Source of the DNA: Ignavibacteria bacterium GWC2_36_12 | Lineage (GTDB): Bacteria > Bacteroidota > Ignavibacteria > Ignavibacteriales > Ignavibacteriaceae | DNA: 36,536 bases | NCBI GenBank assembly: GCA_001802795.1 | Contig: MGZZ01000155.1 | Coordinates: forward strand, 1-36,536 | Reading direction: 5' to 3' | Shown here: positions 6,704 to 17,394 of the stretch, one piece after another | Numbering within the stretch: position 1 is the stretch's first letter | Layout: every line of letters begins with the position of its first letter | Notes under the pieces: generated by a model | Database searches by the model: none | Told to the model about the DNA's origin: nothing | The model's input: the letters and a program-made list of their open reading frames with translations, nothing else | Position numbers and translations under genes: made by a program

Positions 6704-7183
6704 ATGTTAAATAATGGAAAACTATTTCTTCGCTTCGCGGAAGAAAAAGATATTCCGGTAATCCTTTCTCTCATAAAAGAACTTGCAGAATATGAAAAGT
6801 TGCTTGACGAGGTAAGAGTAACGGAAGAAATTCTCAAAGAGAATCTCTTTGGAAAAAGAAGATATGCGGAAGTGATTATTGCTGAACTTGACGGGAAAAC
6901 TGCAGGACAGGCTCTCTTCTTTCATAACTTTTCTACTTTTTTAGGTAAGCCTGGAATTTACTTAGAAGATCTTTATGTGAAACAGGAGTTCCGCGGAAAA
7001 GGAATTGGAAAAGCATTATTAAATAAAATAATTGAAATAGCTAAAGAAAGAGATTGTGGAAGAGTCGAGTGGGTTGTACTTGACTGGAATAAACCGGCAA
7101 TCAGTTTTTATAAAAAACTTGGGGCTGAAGGGATGAAAGATTGGTTAGTTTACAGGTTAAACAACGACAAATTTAACAGCTAA
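6704..7183 (+). CDS. GNAT acetyltransferase, spermidine/spermine (SSAT)-like
   Basis: 159 residues forming one GNAT domain. The acetyl-CoA pyrophosphate loop is RGKGIGKA (97-104). The stretch FFHNFSTFLGKPGIYLEDLY (72-91) is typical of the SAT1/SAT2-like branch, which acetylates polyamines or thialysine. LAEYEKL (27-33) and the C-terminal VEWVVLDWNKPAISFYKKLG (121-140) also fit that branch. It would use acetyl-CoA to acetylate a small primary amine in the cytoplasm; the precise substrate is inferred from the family. ATG at 6704 is backed by GGAGG eight bases upstream. Confidence 0.88.
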   Translation: MLNNGKLFLRFAEEKDIPVILSLIKELAEYEKLLDEVRVTEEILKENLFGKRRYAEVIIAELDGKTAGQALFFHNFSTFLGKPGIYLEDLYVKQEFRGKGIGKALLNKIIEIAKERDCGRVEWVVLDWNKPAISFYKKLGAEGMKDWLVYRLNNDKFNS

Positions 7184-7275
7184 ATGATTTTTCAACTTTT
7201 CTTATAATTTTTCTATCTTAACCAAAGTAAAAACCAGAGTTCTAAAACCTTAAAAGATCAATAAAAGGAAAAATT

Positions 7276-8529
7276 ATGCAAGACAAACGAGTAGTAATTA
7301 CAGGAATGGGGGCAGTAACGCCGATAGGTTTATCTGTTGATGAATTCTGGAACTCGATGATGAACAGCGTAAGCGGTTGCGATTATATAAAAGGTTTTGA
7401 TGCATCGCGCGTAGAAACAAAATTTGCTTGCGAACTCAAAGGATTTGATCCTGCTAATTATATGGATAAAAAGTCTGCAAGAAGACTTGATCCGTTCAGC
7501 CAGTACGCACTTGCTGCTGCAAAAATGGCTGTTGAAGATTCAGGTTTAAAGCCGGAGAGCATGTTGGCAGAAGATAAAGAAAAAACAGGTGTTATTTTTG
7601 GCAGTGGAATCGGAGGCTTTAATACTTTTTATAAACAAGCAATTATTAACCACTTAGAAGGACCGAACCGTGTTTCTCCTTTTTTTATACCGATGATGAT
7701 TCCTGATATTGCTTCCGGGATGATTGCTATAGAATACGGCTTTAAAGGACCGAACCATTGTGTTGTTACGGCTTGTGCAACATCTAACAACAATATTATC
7801 GATTCTTACCTTTTAATAAAAAATGGTTTGGTGGATAGAGTATTATCCGGGGGAAGTGAAGCAGGAGTTCTTGAAATTGGTATTGCCGGATTCAATGCCT
7901 CCAAAGCTTTATCTACAAGAAACGATTCACCTAAAACTGCAAGCAGACCTTTTGATGCAACACGGGATGGTTTTGTTGTCGGAGAAGGTGGAGCTGTTTT
8001 GATTCTCGAAGAACTTGAAGTTGCAAAAAAACGGGGTGCAAAAATTTATGCAGAGATAATTGGTATCGGATTATCTGCTGATGCTTATCATATTACTGCC
8101 CCCGATCCTGAAGGAAGAGGAGCTATTCTTTCTATGCAAATGGCATTAAAAACTGCCGGGCTGCAACCGACAGATATAGATTATATAAATATGCACGGGA
8201 CATCAACCAGTTTAGGTGATATTGCTGAAACTAATGCAATAAAATCTTTGTTCGGAGAATATGCTTATAAATTAAATGTCTCTTCAACAAAGAGTATGAC
8301 GGGACACCTTTTGGGTGCCGCAGGCGGAGTAGAAGCGATTGCATCTATACTTGCTATAAGGAATAACATTGTTCCGCCTACAATAAATTTTGAACACCCT
8401 GATCCCGAATGTGATCTGAATTATACTTTCAATAAACCTCAGTCAAGAAATGTTGATGTTGCAATAAGTAATGCTTTCGGATTTGGCGGGCACAATACTT
8501 CAGTGGTATTCAAGAAATTTGAAGAATAA
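7276..8529 (+). CDS. fabF: 3-oxoacyl-[acyl-carrier-protein] synthase II
   Basis: 417 residues, usual length for FabF. Catalytic triad: Cys167 in VTACATS, His307 in MHGTST and His344 in MTGHLLGAAGG, with Lys339 just before. The C-terminal SNAFGFGGHN block (399-407) is also typical. It condenses malonyl-ACP with acyl-ACP in fatty acid elongation in the cytosol. The gene stands alone: no acpP, fabD or fabG lies beside it, which is unusual because FabF often follows acpP. It starts 92 bases after the acetyltransferase and has AAAGGA before the ATG. It is convergent with pdxJ; the 72-bp gap has no convincing terminator. Confidence 0.96.
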   Translation: MQDKRVVITGMGAVTPIGLSVDEFWNSMMNSVSGCDYIKGFDASRVETKFACELKGFDPANYMDKKSARRLDPFSQYALAAAKMAVEDSGLKPESMLAEDKEKTGVIFGSGIGGFNTFYKQAIINHLEGPNRVSPFFIPMMIPDIASGMIAIEYGFKGPNHCVVTACATSNNNIIDSYLLIKNGLVDRVLSGGSEAGVLEIGIAGFNASKALSTRNDSPKTASRPFDATRDGFVVGEGGAVLILEELEVAKKRGAKIYAEIIGIGLSADAYHITAPDPEGRGAILSMQMALKTAGLQPTDIDYINMHGTSTSLGDIAETNAIKSLFGEYAYKLNVSSTKSMTGHLLGAAGGVEAIASILAIRNNIVPPTINFEHPDPECDLNYTFNKPQSRNVDVAISNAFGFGGHNTSVVFKKFEE

Positions 8530-8601
8530 AAAAAAATTAACGTGAATTAGTATTGATAAAAAACGTTATTATCGGTTATTTTTTTCTGTCCCGGGAAACT
8601 C

Positions 8602-9315
8602 TTAACCTTTTATTAATCCCATCATTTCTTTTACTGCATCTTTTATTCCGACAAAAACAGCACGCGCAATAATTGCATGCCCGATGCTTACTTCATCAAT
8701 ATCCGGGACTTCTCTAAAAACTTTTATGTTTTGATAGTTAAGTCCGTGTCCGGCATTAACTCCGAGTCCTAATTTCTTGGCGTGCTTAGCTGCAATTCGT
8801 ATTCTTTCCAGCTCATCAAATTGTTCTTCTTCAGAAAGTGCATTTGCAAAAACGCCTGTATGAATTTCAATGTAATCCGAGTTTATTTCTGAAGCAGCGT
8901 CAATCTGGTCAATATCGGGTTCAATAAAAAGTGAAACTTCTATTTCGGCATCATGTAGAGTTTTTATAGAGTTCTTGAAAAGATTTATGTTGTCAATAAC
9001 ATTAACACCACCTTCGGTAGTCAATTCTTGTCTCTTTTCAGGAACTATCGTTGCCAGTTCAGGACCGACATCGCAGGCTATTTTTATTATTTCATCTGTC
9101 GCAGCCATTTCAAGATCGAGCTTAGTTGTAATCAGTTCTCTTAAAAGTCTAACATCCCTTTCATTTATGTGCCTTCTGTCTTCCCTGAGATGAACAACAA
9201 TACCATCAACACCAGCTTGCTCGGCAACCAGAGCCGCAGTAACCGGGTCAGGTTGAGTCTCTCCCCTGGCATTTCTGATTGTGGCAATATGATCTATGTT
9301 AAGTGTAAACCTCAT
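8602..9315 (-). CDS. pdxJ: Pyridoxine 5'-phosphate synthase
   Basis: 237 residues from the chosen ATG. LNIDHIATIRNARGETQPDP near the N-terminus is the PdxJ signature, followed by VVHLREDRRHI and, later, EIHTGVFA and GLGVNAGHGLNYQN. It condenses 3-amino-1-hydroxyacetone phosphate with deoxyxylulose 5-phosphate to give pyridoxine 5'-phosphate (DXP-dependent B6 pathway). A TTG at 9327 is also in frame, but ATG at 9315 has GAGGAT seven bases upstream and yields the canonical N-terminus, so I use it. The upstream CPBP gene ends 8 bases before this ATG, so translation is probably coupled. Confidence 0.96.
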   Translation of the reverse strand: MRFTLNIDHIATIRNARGETQPDPVTAALVAEQAGVDGIVVHLREDRRHINERDVRLLRELITTKLDLEMAATDEIIKIACDVGPELATIVPEKRQELTTEGGVNVIDNINLFKNSIKTLHDAEIEVSLFIEPDIDQIDAASEINSDYIEIHTGVFANALSEEEQFDELERIRIAAKHAKKLGLGVNAGHGLNYQNIKVFREVPDIDEVSIGHAIIARAVFVGIKDAVKEMMGLIKG

Positions 9316-9323
9316 TTTAATCC

Positions 9324-10115
9324 TCAAAATATTGTCTTTATTATGTTGATGAAAGAATTAATACCAATACCATAATCATCATTCTTATATCGGAGAACAG
9401 ATATTAAATCAATACTAAACATAACACTCATATGAGTTATAATGCAATATAAAATTGAACCTGTTCTTAAAGCTAATACCCCTAAAGCAATTCCAGCTAT
9501 AATTGCACCGAAGGTTTCCGGTGCCGGTTTGCCGTTGTGCAAAATCAAAAAGGGAATCATTTGAATTAATACAGCATAGTACCCGAAATGTTTTTTCAAA
9601 CCGAATAGAACAAAACCACGCCAGACAAACTCCCACGAGAACATATAAACAAACATTCCTAATTCAAAAAGAAGAAATATTCCCCAGGAATTTCGCGCAG
9701 AAGCCAAGTGAGGATATGTTCTGTTGAATTCCGGTAATGATGAAACAAACCAGATAAGCGGCAGCATAACGAGTAAAAAGATGAGTGTAATTCTTATACC
9801 CGCTTTATAGTCCCCGAAAGAAATTCCGTATCCAGAAATCTTTTCCTTCATTAAGAATTTTATAATTAACAGGGGAAGAATAAAGTAAGTAAAAAAGTCC
9901 CCGATAAACCAATAATAGTATTCTATTAAAAATACATTTGAGTCGGACTGAAAATACTGAAATAAATAATGCCGGAAGAATGCCCTCGATGTATAGTAGT
10001 AGGATATCGTTTGAAGAACAGCAACTGAAATAAAAATAATAACAATTTTTTTGTCCAGGCTTTTGATTATACTCCAAAGCCTTCTTAACTCACTTTTTAT
10101 TAAAAACTTTTCCAT
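9324..10115 (-). CDS. CPBP-family intramembrane metalloprotease (CAAX-protease-like)
   Basis: 263 residues with about eight membrane helices. Core motif block: WEFVWRGF (161-168), supplying Glu162 and Arg166; His193 in FLILHNGKP; Glu200; and His228 in CIITHMS. The family normally has EExxxR; here the first Glu is replaced by Trp (WEFxWRG), a variant I associate with a bacterial subgroup of this family. It may cleave membrane substrates or prenylated peptides; no substrate is known from context. It sits directly upstream of pdxJ with 8 bases between stop and ATG, an arrangement that reflects transcription rather than a shared pathway as far as I can tell. Confidence 0.85.
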   Translation of the reverse strand: MEKFLIKSELRRLWSIIKSLDKKIVIIFISVAVLQTISYYYTSRAFFRHYLFQYFQSDSNVFLIEYYYWFIGDFFTYFILPLLIIKFLMKEKISGYGISFGDYKAGIRITLIFLLVMLPLIWFVSSLPEFNRTYPHLASARNSWGIFLLFELGMFVYMFSWEFVWRGFVLFGLKKHFGYYAVLIQMIPFLILHNGKPAPETFGAIIAGIALGVLALRTGSILYCIITHMSVMFSIDLISVLRYKNDDYGIGINSFINIIKTIF

Positions 10116-10208
10116 TGGGGTTTATAAGAAACTCTTGCAAGATAAGGAATAAAAATTATTTAAACCGCTTTTTTAGAGATATAACAGAGTTTACCCAGCC
10201 GGAAAACC

Positions 10209-10237
10209 TTGACAAGATTTTTATTAAATGCTATATT
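10209..10237 (+). promoter_or_regulatory. Sigma-70-type promoter of groES-groEL
   Basis: TTGACA at 10209-10214 and TATATT at 10232-10237 are separated by 17 bases, close to the bacterial consensus. The -10 box runs directly into the CIRCE element, so HrcA bound there would block transcription start. The leader to groES would be ~57 bases. Confidence 0.88.
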
Positions 10238-10262
10238 AGCACTCACCATTTAAGAGTGCTAA
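10236..10262 (+). promoter_or_regulatory. CIRCE operator (HrcA binding site)
   Basis: TTAGCACTC-N9-GAGTGCTAA is a perfect match to the CIRCE consensus. It overlaps the -10 box of the groES promoter. HrcA repression released by heat or by GroEL titration is the known mechanism; hrcA itself is not in this window. Confidence 0.97.
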
Positions 10263-10300
10263 TATTCTTTTACAACCCATTATAAAAAAAGGAGTTAACA

Positions 10301-10597
10301 ATGAGTAAAATAAATTTAACACCTTTAGCCGACAGGGTTATTATAAAACCCAGCGAGGCTGAAGAAAAGACCAAAGGCGGAATTATCCTGCCGGATACAG
10401 CAAAAGAAAAACCTATTGAAGGAACAATTGTAGCTGCTGGTCCCGGGAAAATTACAGATGATGGAAAGACAGTAAAACTGGGCGTCAAAATCGGCGACAA
10501 AGTATTGTATGGAAAATACAGTGGAACTGAAGTCACCGTTGAAGGCGAAGAATATTTGATAATGAGAGAGAGTGATATCTTTGCGATTGTCGGTTAG
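10301..10597 (+). CDS. groES: Co-chaperonin GroES
   Basis: 98 residues, standard size. [20 protein letters not shown] at the N-terminus, then a mobile-loop region ([13 protein letters not shown]) and the roof region, ending ...DIFAIVG. It forms the heptameric lid for GroEL in the cytosol. The ATG at 10301 has AAGGAG ten bases upstream. groEL follows 53 bases later, and both lie under the CIRCE-controlled promoter. Confidence 0.98.
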   Translation: MSKINLTPLADRVIIKPSEAEEKTKGGIILPDTAKEKPIEGTIVAAGPGKITDDGKTVKLGVKIGDKVLYGKYSGTEVTVEGEEYLIMRESDIFAIVG

Positions 10598-10632
10598 TCA
10601 AGTGTTTTAGTAACAATGAAATTTAGAAATAA

Positions 10633-12285
<1,653 letters not shown>

Positions 12286-12308
12286 TAGGTTCAAACTTCA
12301 GTAAAATT

Positions 12309-12340
12309 AGGCGGGAAACACTTCCCGCCTTTTTATTTTG
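12309..12340 (+). terminator. Rho-independent terminator of groES-groEL
   Basis: A 9-bp perfect stem AGGCGGGAA / TTCCCGCCT with loop ACAC is followed by TTTTATTTT. It lies 24 bases after the groEL stop and before the ABC transporter genes, so the ABC operon needs its own promoter. Confidence 0.93.
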
Positions 12341-12399
12341 TTAAACCTTCCTACTGGCATAATTTTTCCTTAACCGCATACCAAATAAGAATCTACATT

Positions 12400-13119
12400 A
12401 TGCTCAGGATAAAAAATCTTAGTAAGAAGTTCGGAACTTTTACCGCTGTTGATAATATCAACCTGAAAATACTTAAGGGCGATCTTTACGGATTTTTAGG
12501 TGAAAACGGTGCAGGAAAGACAACAACTATGAAGGTAATAGCTGGTCTTTATTCGCCAACTTCAGGAAAAGTTCTAATTGATAATATCGATATTCAATCT
12601 GACCCTGTTACAGCTAAATTAAATATAGGATACATCCCCGATCAACCATTTCTTTACGACAAACTAACCGGCAGAGAATTTTTATACTTTAGCGGGGGAT
12701 TGTATAATCTGACAAGAAAAAATATAAATGATAAGATCAAAGAGGTCGTTGATATCCTCCAGATAGGTTCCTGGATTGATAAAAAGACCGAGGAATATTC
12801 ACAGGGTATGAAACAAAGAATAACAATCGCTTCTGCTATACTACATGACCCAAAACTAATAATCCTGGACGAACCTATGATTGGGCTGGATCCGCAAAGT
12901 GCGCTAATAGTTAAAAACCTTTTGAGAAAAAAAGCTTCGGAAGGAGCAGCCGTCTTCATGTCTACACACAGTTTACCGGTCGCCGAAGAATTGTGCAACA
13001 GGATAGGAATAATTAAAAACGGACGAATAATATTTGAAGATAACAGAGATGCTGTTGAAATGTTAAAGTCAAATATCAATTCCAGCTTTGAATCGCTTTT
13101 TCTCGAACTCACAAGGTAA
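12400..13119 (+). CDS. ABC transporter ATP-binding protein (ABC-2-type exporter)
   Basis: 239 residues with a complete nucleotide-binding domain: Walker A GENGAGKTT (34-42), signature SQGMKQ (134-139), Walker B LIILDEP (153-159), D-loop GLDPQ, and the switch His in STHSL. It is of the CcmA/DrrA exporter class, where one ATPase serves a separate membrane subunit. The stop codon overlaps the next ATG (TAATG), so it is translated in tandem with the permease. There is no Shine-Dalgarno at the ATG. Substrate unknown. Confidence 0.95.
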   Translation: MLRIKNLSKKFGTFTAVDNINLKILKGDLYGFLGENGAGKTTTMKVIAGLYSPTSGKVLIDNIDIQSDPVTAKLNIGYIPDQPFLYDKLTGREFLYFSGGLYNLTRKNINDKIKEVVDILQIGSWIDKKTEEYSQGMKQRITIASAILHDPKLIILDEPMIGLDPQSALIVKNLLRKKASEGAAVFMSTHSLPVAEELCNRIGIIKNGRIIFEDNRDAVEMLKSNINSSFESLFLELTR

Positions 13120-14813
13120 TGAATACCATAATACCGCATATATATTATTATAAACTTATAAGCTTTTTAAAAATCAGCTGTGGCAAAAATATCATTTCTG
13201 TTCTTAAGAATGCCGGAACTGTTTTAGTCTATTTATTTTTCGGTTTCGGGGTTTATATTTTTACACAGAATACCATAGAATATCTTCTCGAAGAGATAAA
13301 AATCGGCTCTTTTCTTTTGCATCGTTTCATTTCTGTTATACTTTTTATTTTTTTTCTTGCAGTTAATGTCGGAAACACCGTCGTATCATTTTCAACTTTA
13401 TACAAATCGAAAGAAGTATCTTTCCTGATAACAAAGCCAATTGAATTTCGTCATGTTTTTTTTGTAAAATTTCTCGACAATTTTTTTCACAGTTCTACAA
13501 CTCTTTTATTAATAATAGCGTCTGTCTTATTAGGATATGGTTCTTATTTTGACATGGGAATAGATTTCTATTTAATAACCCTGTTTTTTCAAATCATTCC
13601 TTTTATGCTTACAGCAGCCTGCCTGGGCGTTATTCTGCTTATGATAATCCTAAAGCTTGCTGAAAAATTTGGAGTGCGGAAAATACTCGCAGCAATATCA
13701 TTATTATACTTTTCATCACTTATTTTATTCTTTAACGTAAGTAACCCCGTTTCACTTGTAACAGAAGTTATGAAATACTATCCGGATGTAGACCGCTACT
13801 TCGGATTTCTTGATAATAGTTTAATCACTTTGCTTCCCAACTTCTGGATTTCAGAAGCAATGTATTGGGTTGCAAACAATAATTATTTAAAAGCTTTACC
13901 ATACTTTATTTCCCAGGTTGGTGTTGCTGCCTTTTTCCTTTTTCTCACAATTTTCCTTGCAAAGAAATGGTATTACAAAACTTTTGTAGTTTCATCGCAA
14001 ATAAATTTCTCTTACTGGAAAAAAGAAAAAAGATCGGCTGCCATTTTAGCTTTCGGGAAAAAATCAATTTTCAAACCTCAGCTCGAGATAATAATAAAAA
14101 AAGAATTTTGGCTTTTCTTCAGGGAACCCAGCCAGTTTTTACATATGATCGTAATGCTTGTACTTATTGGAATATTCGTTGCAAGTATTTCAAGCTTAGA
14201 TATCAAACTCTTATATGCTTACAATACTAATTTAAGAACTATTATTTATTTAATAGTTTTTTTATTTAACGTTTTTCTGATCGCATCGCTGGCGTTAAGA
14301 TTTGTCTTTCCACTCGTAAGTTTAGAAGGGCAGGCTTATTGGAAAATAAGAAGTTCACCTGTCAACAGCACAAAACTCCTGATGACTAAATTTTTTACTT
14401 TTTTAGTGATACTTCTCTCTATAGGGCAATTAATTAATTTCTTCTCACACCTTAAATACCCGTTCGCTTTAACTTTAGCTTCATCAATAAATACTTTTTT
14501 CGTTACTGTCACTCTTGTATCGCTGAATTTCGGAATGGGGAGTTTATTTGCAAACTTTGGCGAAAAGAACCCGATTAAGATCGCTTCTTCGCAAGGGGCA
14601 TCAATAACATTTCTTTTCACAATTATATATTTAATTTTTCTTATGATAATCCTCTTTTTCCCGGTGCATGATTTCTTTTATTTTAGTGATACCACCCATA
14701 TGGCTGCAGGAAAACTAATCCAAACATCTTTGCTTATTGGTGTTGTAGCTTTGTTTGTGATGGCACTTTCTCTAAATATTTCATCTAAATCTCTAAAGCG
14801 GGATTTTCTATAA
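13119..14813 (+). CDS. ABC transporter permease (ABC-2-type, large)
   Basis: 564 residues with about a dozen predicted membrane helices. LITKPIEFRHVFFVKFLDNF (~104-123) resembles the conserved cytoplasmic segment of large ABC-2-type export permeases that precedes the core helices. A mostly soluble Lys-rich portion (~290-325) separates the two membrane halves, so this may be a fused duplicate of a six-helix module. The ATPase partner overlaps by one base. It ends tail-to-tail with the next minus-strand gene only four bases away. Export substrate cannot be inferred from neighbours. Confidence 0.88.
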   Translation: MNTIIPHIYYYKLISFLKISCGKNIISVLKNAGTVLVYLFFGFGVYIFTQNTIEYLLEEIKIGSFLLHRFISVILFIFFLAVNVGNTVVSFSTLYKSKEVSFLITKPIEFRHVFFVKFLDNFFHSSTTLLLIIASVLLGYGSYFDMGIDFYLITLFFQIIPFMLTAACLGVILLMIILKLAEKFGVRKILAAISLLYFSSLILFFNVSNPVSLVTEVMKYYPDVDRYFGFLDNSLITLLPNFWISEAMYWVANNNYLKALPYFISQVGVAAFFLFLTIFLAKKWYYKTFVVSSQINFSYWKKEKRSAAILAFGKKSIFKPQLEIIIKKEFWLFFREPSQFLHMIVMLVLIGIFVASISSLDIKLLYAYNTNLRTIIYLIVFLFNVFLIASLALRFVFPLVSLEGQAYWKIRSSPVNSTKLLMTKFFTFLVILLSIGQLINFFSHLKYPFALTLASSINTFFVTVTLVSLNFGMGSLFANFGEKNPIKIASSQGASITFLFTIIYLIFLMIILFFPVHDFFYFSDTTHMAAGKLIQTSLLIGVVALFVMALSLNISSKSLKRDFL

Positions 14814-14817
14814 TAAT

Positions 14818-15660
14818 CTAAAGATTAATCTTATAGCTTAAAGAGAATCCCATATTAGGCTGCAATCTGAGGTCAGGTATGTAGGATGAAACTGTCGAGT
14901 TCTCCCCTTCTGAAAAGAAAAGTAAATCGAATTGGCTATAAAGCCAGAGTGTAGCATAACTAATAAAAGCAAGATTTCTCATCCTGTAGGAAAAGTTATA
15001 ATCGTTATACTTTCCTGCTGCAGCATTTATATCTGTTTCCTGCAGATATTCTCTCTCTTTTTTATTAGTATCAATAATATATAAAACTCCCGCAGTTATT
15101 GAAGCAACGGAAAGTGCAGTTAAAGCCCATGATTTAAAATTATCTTCCAGGTAAAGATGTCCTGTCCCGGGAATAAAGACAGACCGCAAGAACGCCTGCT
15201 TTAATCTATATTCATAAAAAGTATCCCTTACTTTAACAGGAACCTCAACATAAAGAGTATCATATATTACAAGCGCAGGTTTGTCTTGCTTCCCATCCAT
15301 ACTTAATAAATATAAATTTTTCACTTTATTAAAAAAAGAAACTATCTTCGGTGAGGTATTTGATGGATTCAATTCATACGAAGAATCGACTTTAAGAATT
15401 TCTATAAAATTTGATCTTGCTTGTTGTTCATCCGAAAGGGAGAAATGAGCAACCCCTTTCATCCTGTAAATCTCAATTAGTTCGGGCTTGGTAAAATGGT
15501 TCTTATTATTAATTAATTGAGATGCTTCACTTATTACTTCTGAATATTCAAAGTTACTAAAGCTCTGAATTAAATCTTTCAGATCTTCCTTATCATCCTG
15601 GGATAGCAGAGGTCCCACGGAAGCCAAACAGAAAATTATTGCAGTTAAAAATTTATTCAT
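14818..15660 (-). CDS. Secreted/membrane TPR-like protein with C-terminal membrane region (DUF5683-like)
   Basis: 280 residues. A Sec signal peptide (about 1-20, ...GPLLSQ) is followed by helical repeat-like sequence (~25-110: SEVISEASQLINNK, RMKGVAHFSLSDEQQARSNF) suggestive of two or three TPR-type units. Then come a short beta region (YVEVPVKVRDTFYEYRL) and a membrane-associated part beginning FIPGTGHLYLEDNFKSWALT (~163-182), which resembles DUF5683 proteins of Bacteroidetes. The terminal residues are polar. I do not know its function. It is the last gene of the phosphosignalling cluster, 174 bases downstream of the PEGA kinase, and could be its effector or an unrelated envelope protein. 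Confidence 0.75.
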   Translation of the reverse strand: MNKFLTAIIFCLASVGPLLSQDDKEDLKDLIQSFSNFEYSEVISEASQLINNKNHFTKPELIEIYRMKGVAHFSLSDEQQARSNFIEILKVDSSYELNPSNTSPKIVSFFNKVKNLYLLSMDGKQDKPALVIYDTLYVEVPVKVRDTFYEYRLKQAFLRSVFIPGTGHLYLEDNFKSWALTALSVASITAGVLYIIDTNKKEREYLQETDINAAAGKYNDYNFSYRMRNLAFISYATLWLYSQFDLLFFSEGENSTVSSYIPDLRLQPNMGFSLSYKINL

Positions 15661-15834
15661 TATTCCAACAAAGGCATCTTTCAGGCATCAATATAAGTTT
15701 TTTGACTGGAAAAAATAAATTTCAAATACTACTAAATAAGCTCAATTTTTTGCTTTTATGCTTTACTATCCAGCCCAACTGCCTATGTTCAAAAGTAAAA
15801 AGTTATTGTTAAATTTACGGAAGGACTGTTTTTA

Positions 15835-17394
15835 TTAATTATTCTTCAGATCGTCAAAATTAAATCTCAAAGTAAGTGTTTCTTTTGCCTTAACAGTTAT
15901 TACTTCTTCAATATCTTTATTATAGCCGGGGTTCCTGATAGATAAACTATAATTACCCGGCATAAGCACAACGGGTTTTAATAACGGGCTTGTGCTTTTA
16001 TATTTCCCGTCAATATATATTTCTCCCCAGGGATAAATTTTACAATCCAGATAACCAACTTTTTCATAAAAATTAATTTTAACTGTTCGCAGCTTATTTT
16101 GCTTAATCTCTATAGATTCGAAATAAGAAGGAAAATCCGGGTGTACTAATCTTAATTCATAACTTCCGGCGTCAAGCTGTATACCCTGTTCCAAAGGAGT
16201 TGTCTCAATCTTCCTATTATTAATATAAATTTCTGCCCAGGGATTAGCTTCAACAAAAAGTTCACCGTAAGTAACTTTTTCTATATTATTTTCCTTTTTA
16301 GTGACCGGCTTTTTTTTTGTTTCAAGACCGATGTTAGTAGCTGTTTTTGTTTCAGTAACCTTGTCGTTCTTATTTAAGTTCTCTTTGGGAGCCGTATTTA
16401 CATCTTCCCTGATAAGGTTGTCATCAGTTTTTTGAACATCATCTGCAGGAGTAAAAACTCTTACCAGGGCAATAATAATTATTACAACAGCAGATAAGTA
16501 TAAAATACTTACTTTAATCTTGCCTTTCCGGGGAAGTTCCGCTACAGGTTGTGGTTTGTTATACTCAATTATTCCGAAATAGTTAAGAGCATCGAGTGCT
16601 GTCTTTGTTCTTTTGTTGAAATTCTTATGTAATAAGTTCAATAAAGCGTTTTGAATTTCGGAAGGTATTGAAGAAAGCTTAATTTCTTTTTCAATATTGA
16701 AATTCAGAATATTGTTAATTGTGTCGTTGATATCTTTTCCTATAAAAGGATTTTTCCCCGTAAACAATTCATAAATAACTATGCCGGACGAAAAAAGATC
16801 TGTTTGCGGGGTAAGCTCCTGACCTCTTATTTGCTCTGGTGACATATATCCAGGCGTACCCACAATAGATGATTTGTGCGTTAAGAAAAGGTCGTCTCTT
16901 ACAAATGCCAACCCGAAATCGGCAATCTTTAATTCAAGTTTTGTATTTACTAAAATGTTTTCTGGTTTTATATCCCTGTGTACCACCCCGTTTTGATGCG
17001 CAATGCTTAAAGCCTTAAAGAGCTGAACAGAAAGATAAATTTTTTGTTCATTTGAAAGATTATTCTCCTTAATTATTTTCCTTAGATTTTTTCCTTCAAA
17101 ATATTCGAACGATATATAAAAGTTGTCTCCAGCAGTTCCGAAATCAAGAACTTTTATGAGATTGGGATGGTCGAGCCGGGCAAGTATTTTTGCTTCTCTT
17201 TTAAACCGGTCAAGAAAAGTCTGATCCGGCAGTTCAAGCGCAGAGAGTGTTTTAAGTATTATTTTTTTTCCCAGGTAAACATGGTTTGCTAAATAAACAG
17301 AGGTGTGCTGATCTTTTTTCAGAGTGTCAATAATTTCAAACCTGTCGAACAGGATGTTCGATGCATTATTGGGTATTAAATTATTTATTTCCAT
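15835..17394 (-). CDS. Ser/Thr protein kinase with two PEGA domains (Hanks-type)
   Basis: 519 residues: kinase domain (~15-280), one membrane helix (~294-312), a linker rich in Lys/Asn/Thr (~315-372), then two PEGA repeats (~378-440 and ~445-512) outside. Catalytic features: Lys48 (ILKTL), HRD with Asp141 (HRDIKPEN), DFG (159-161), activation loop GTPGYMSPEQ (179-188). The P-loop is odd: LKKDQHTSVYLA has no glycines where GxGxxG is expected, so ATP affinity or activity may be reduced or need a partner. PEGA domains usually bind surface ligands such as glycan. The gene overlaps the sigma-54 activator by 14 bases, suggesting a signalling pair, probably kinase acting on that regulator. Confidence 0.93.
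   Translation of the reverse strand: MEINNLIPNNASNILFDRFEIIDTLKKDQHTSVYLANHVYLGKKIILKTLSALELPDQTFLDRFKREAKILARLDHPNLIKVLDFGTAGDNFYISFEYFEGKNLRKIIKENNLSNEQKIYLSVQLFKALSIAHQNGVVHRDIKPENILVNTKLELKIADFGLAFVRDDLFLTHKSSIVGTPGYMSPEQIRGQELTPQTDLFSSGIVIYELFTGKNPFIGKDINDTINNILNFNIEKEIKLSSIPSEIQNALLNLLHKNFNKRTKTALDALNYFGIIEYNKPQPVAELPRKGKIKVSILYLSAVVIIIIALVRVFTPADDVQKTDDNLIREDVNTAPKENLNKNDKVTETKTATNIGLETKKKPVTKKENNIEKVTYGELFVEANPWAEIYINNRKIETTPLEQGIQLDAGSYELRLVHPDFPSYFESIEIKQNKLRTVKINFYEKVGYLDCKIYPWGEIYIDGKYKSTSPLLKPVVLMPGNYSLSIRNPGYNKDIEEVITVKAKETLTLRFNFDDLKNN

Noticed and set aside
7186-7208. TATAAT before fabF as a promoter
   Set aside because: No acceptable -35 at 16-18 bases upstream; AT-rich sequence gives such boxes by chance.
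8530-8601. Bidirectional terminator between fabF and pdxJ
   Set aside because: Only a 5-bp AT stem with a poor T run; not convincing.
9315-9327. TTG start for pdxJ at 9327
   Set aside because: It overlaps the previous gene's stop and lacks spacing to a ribosome site; ATG 9315 has GAGGAT and gives the family N-terminus.
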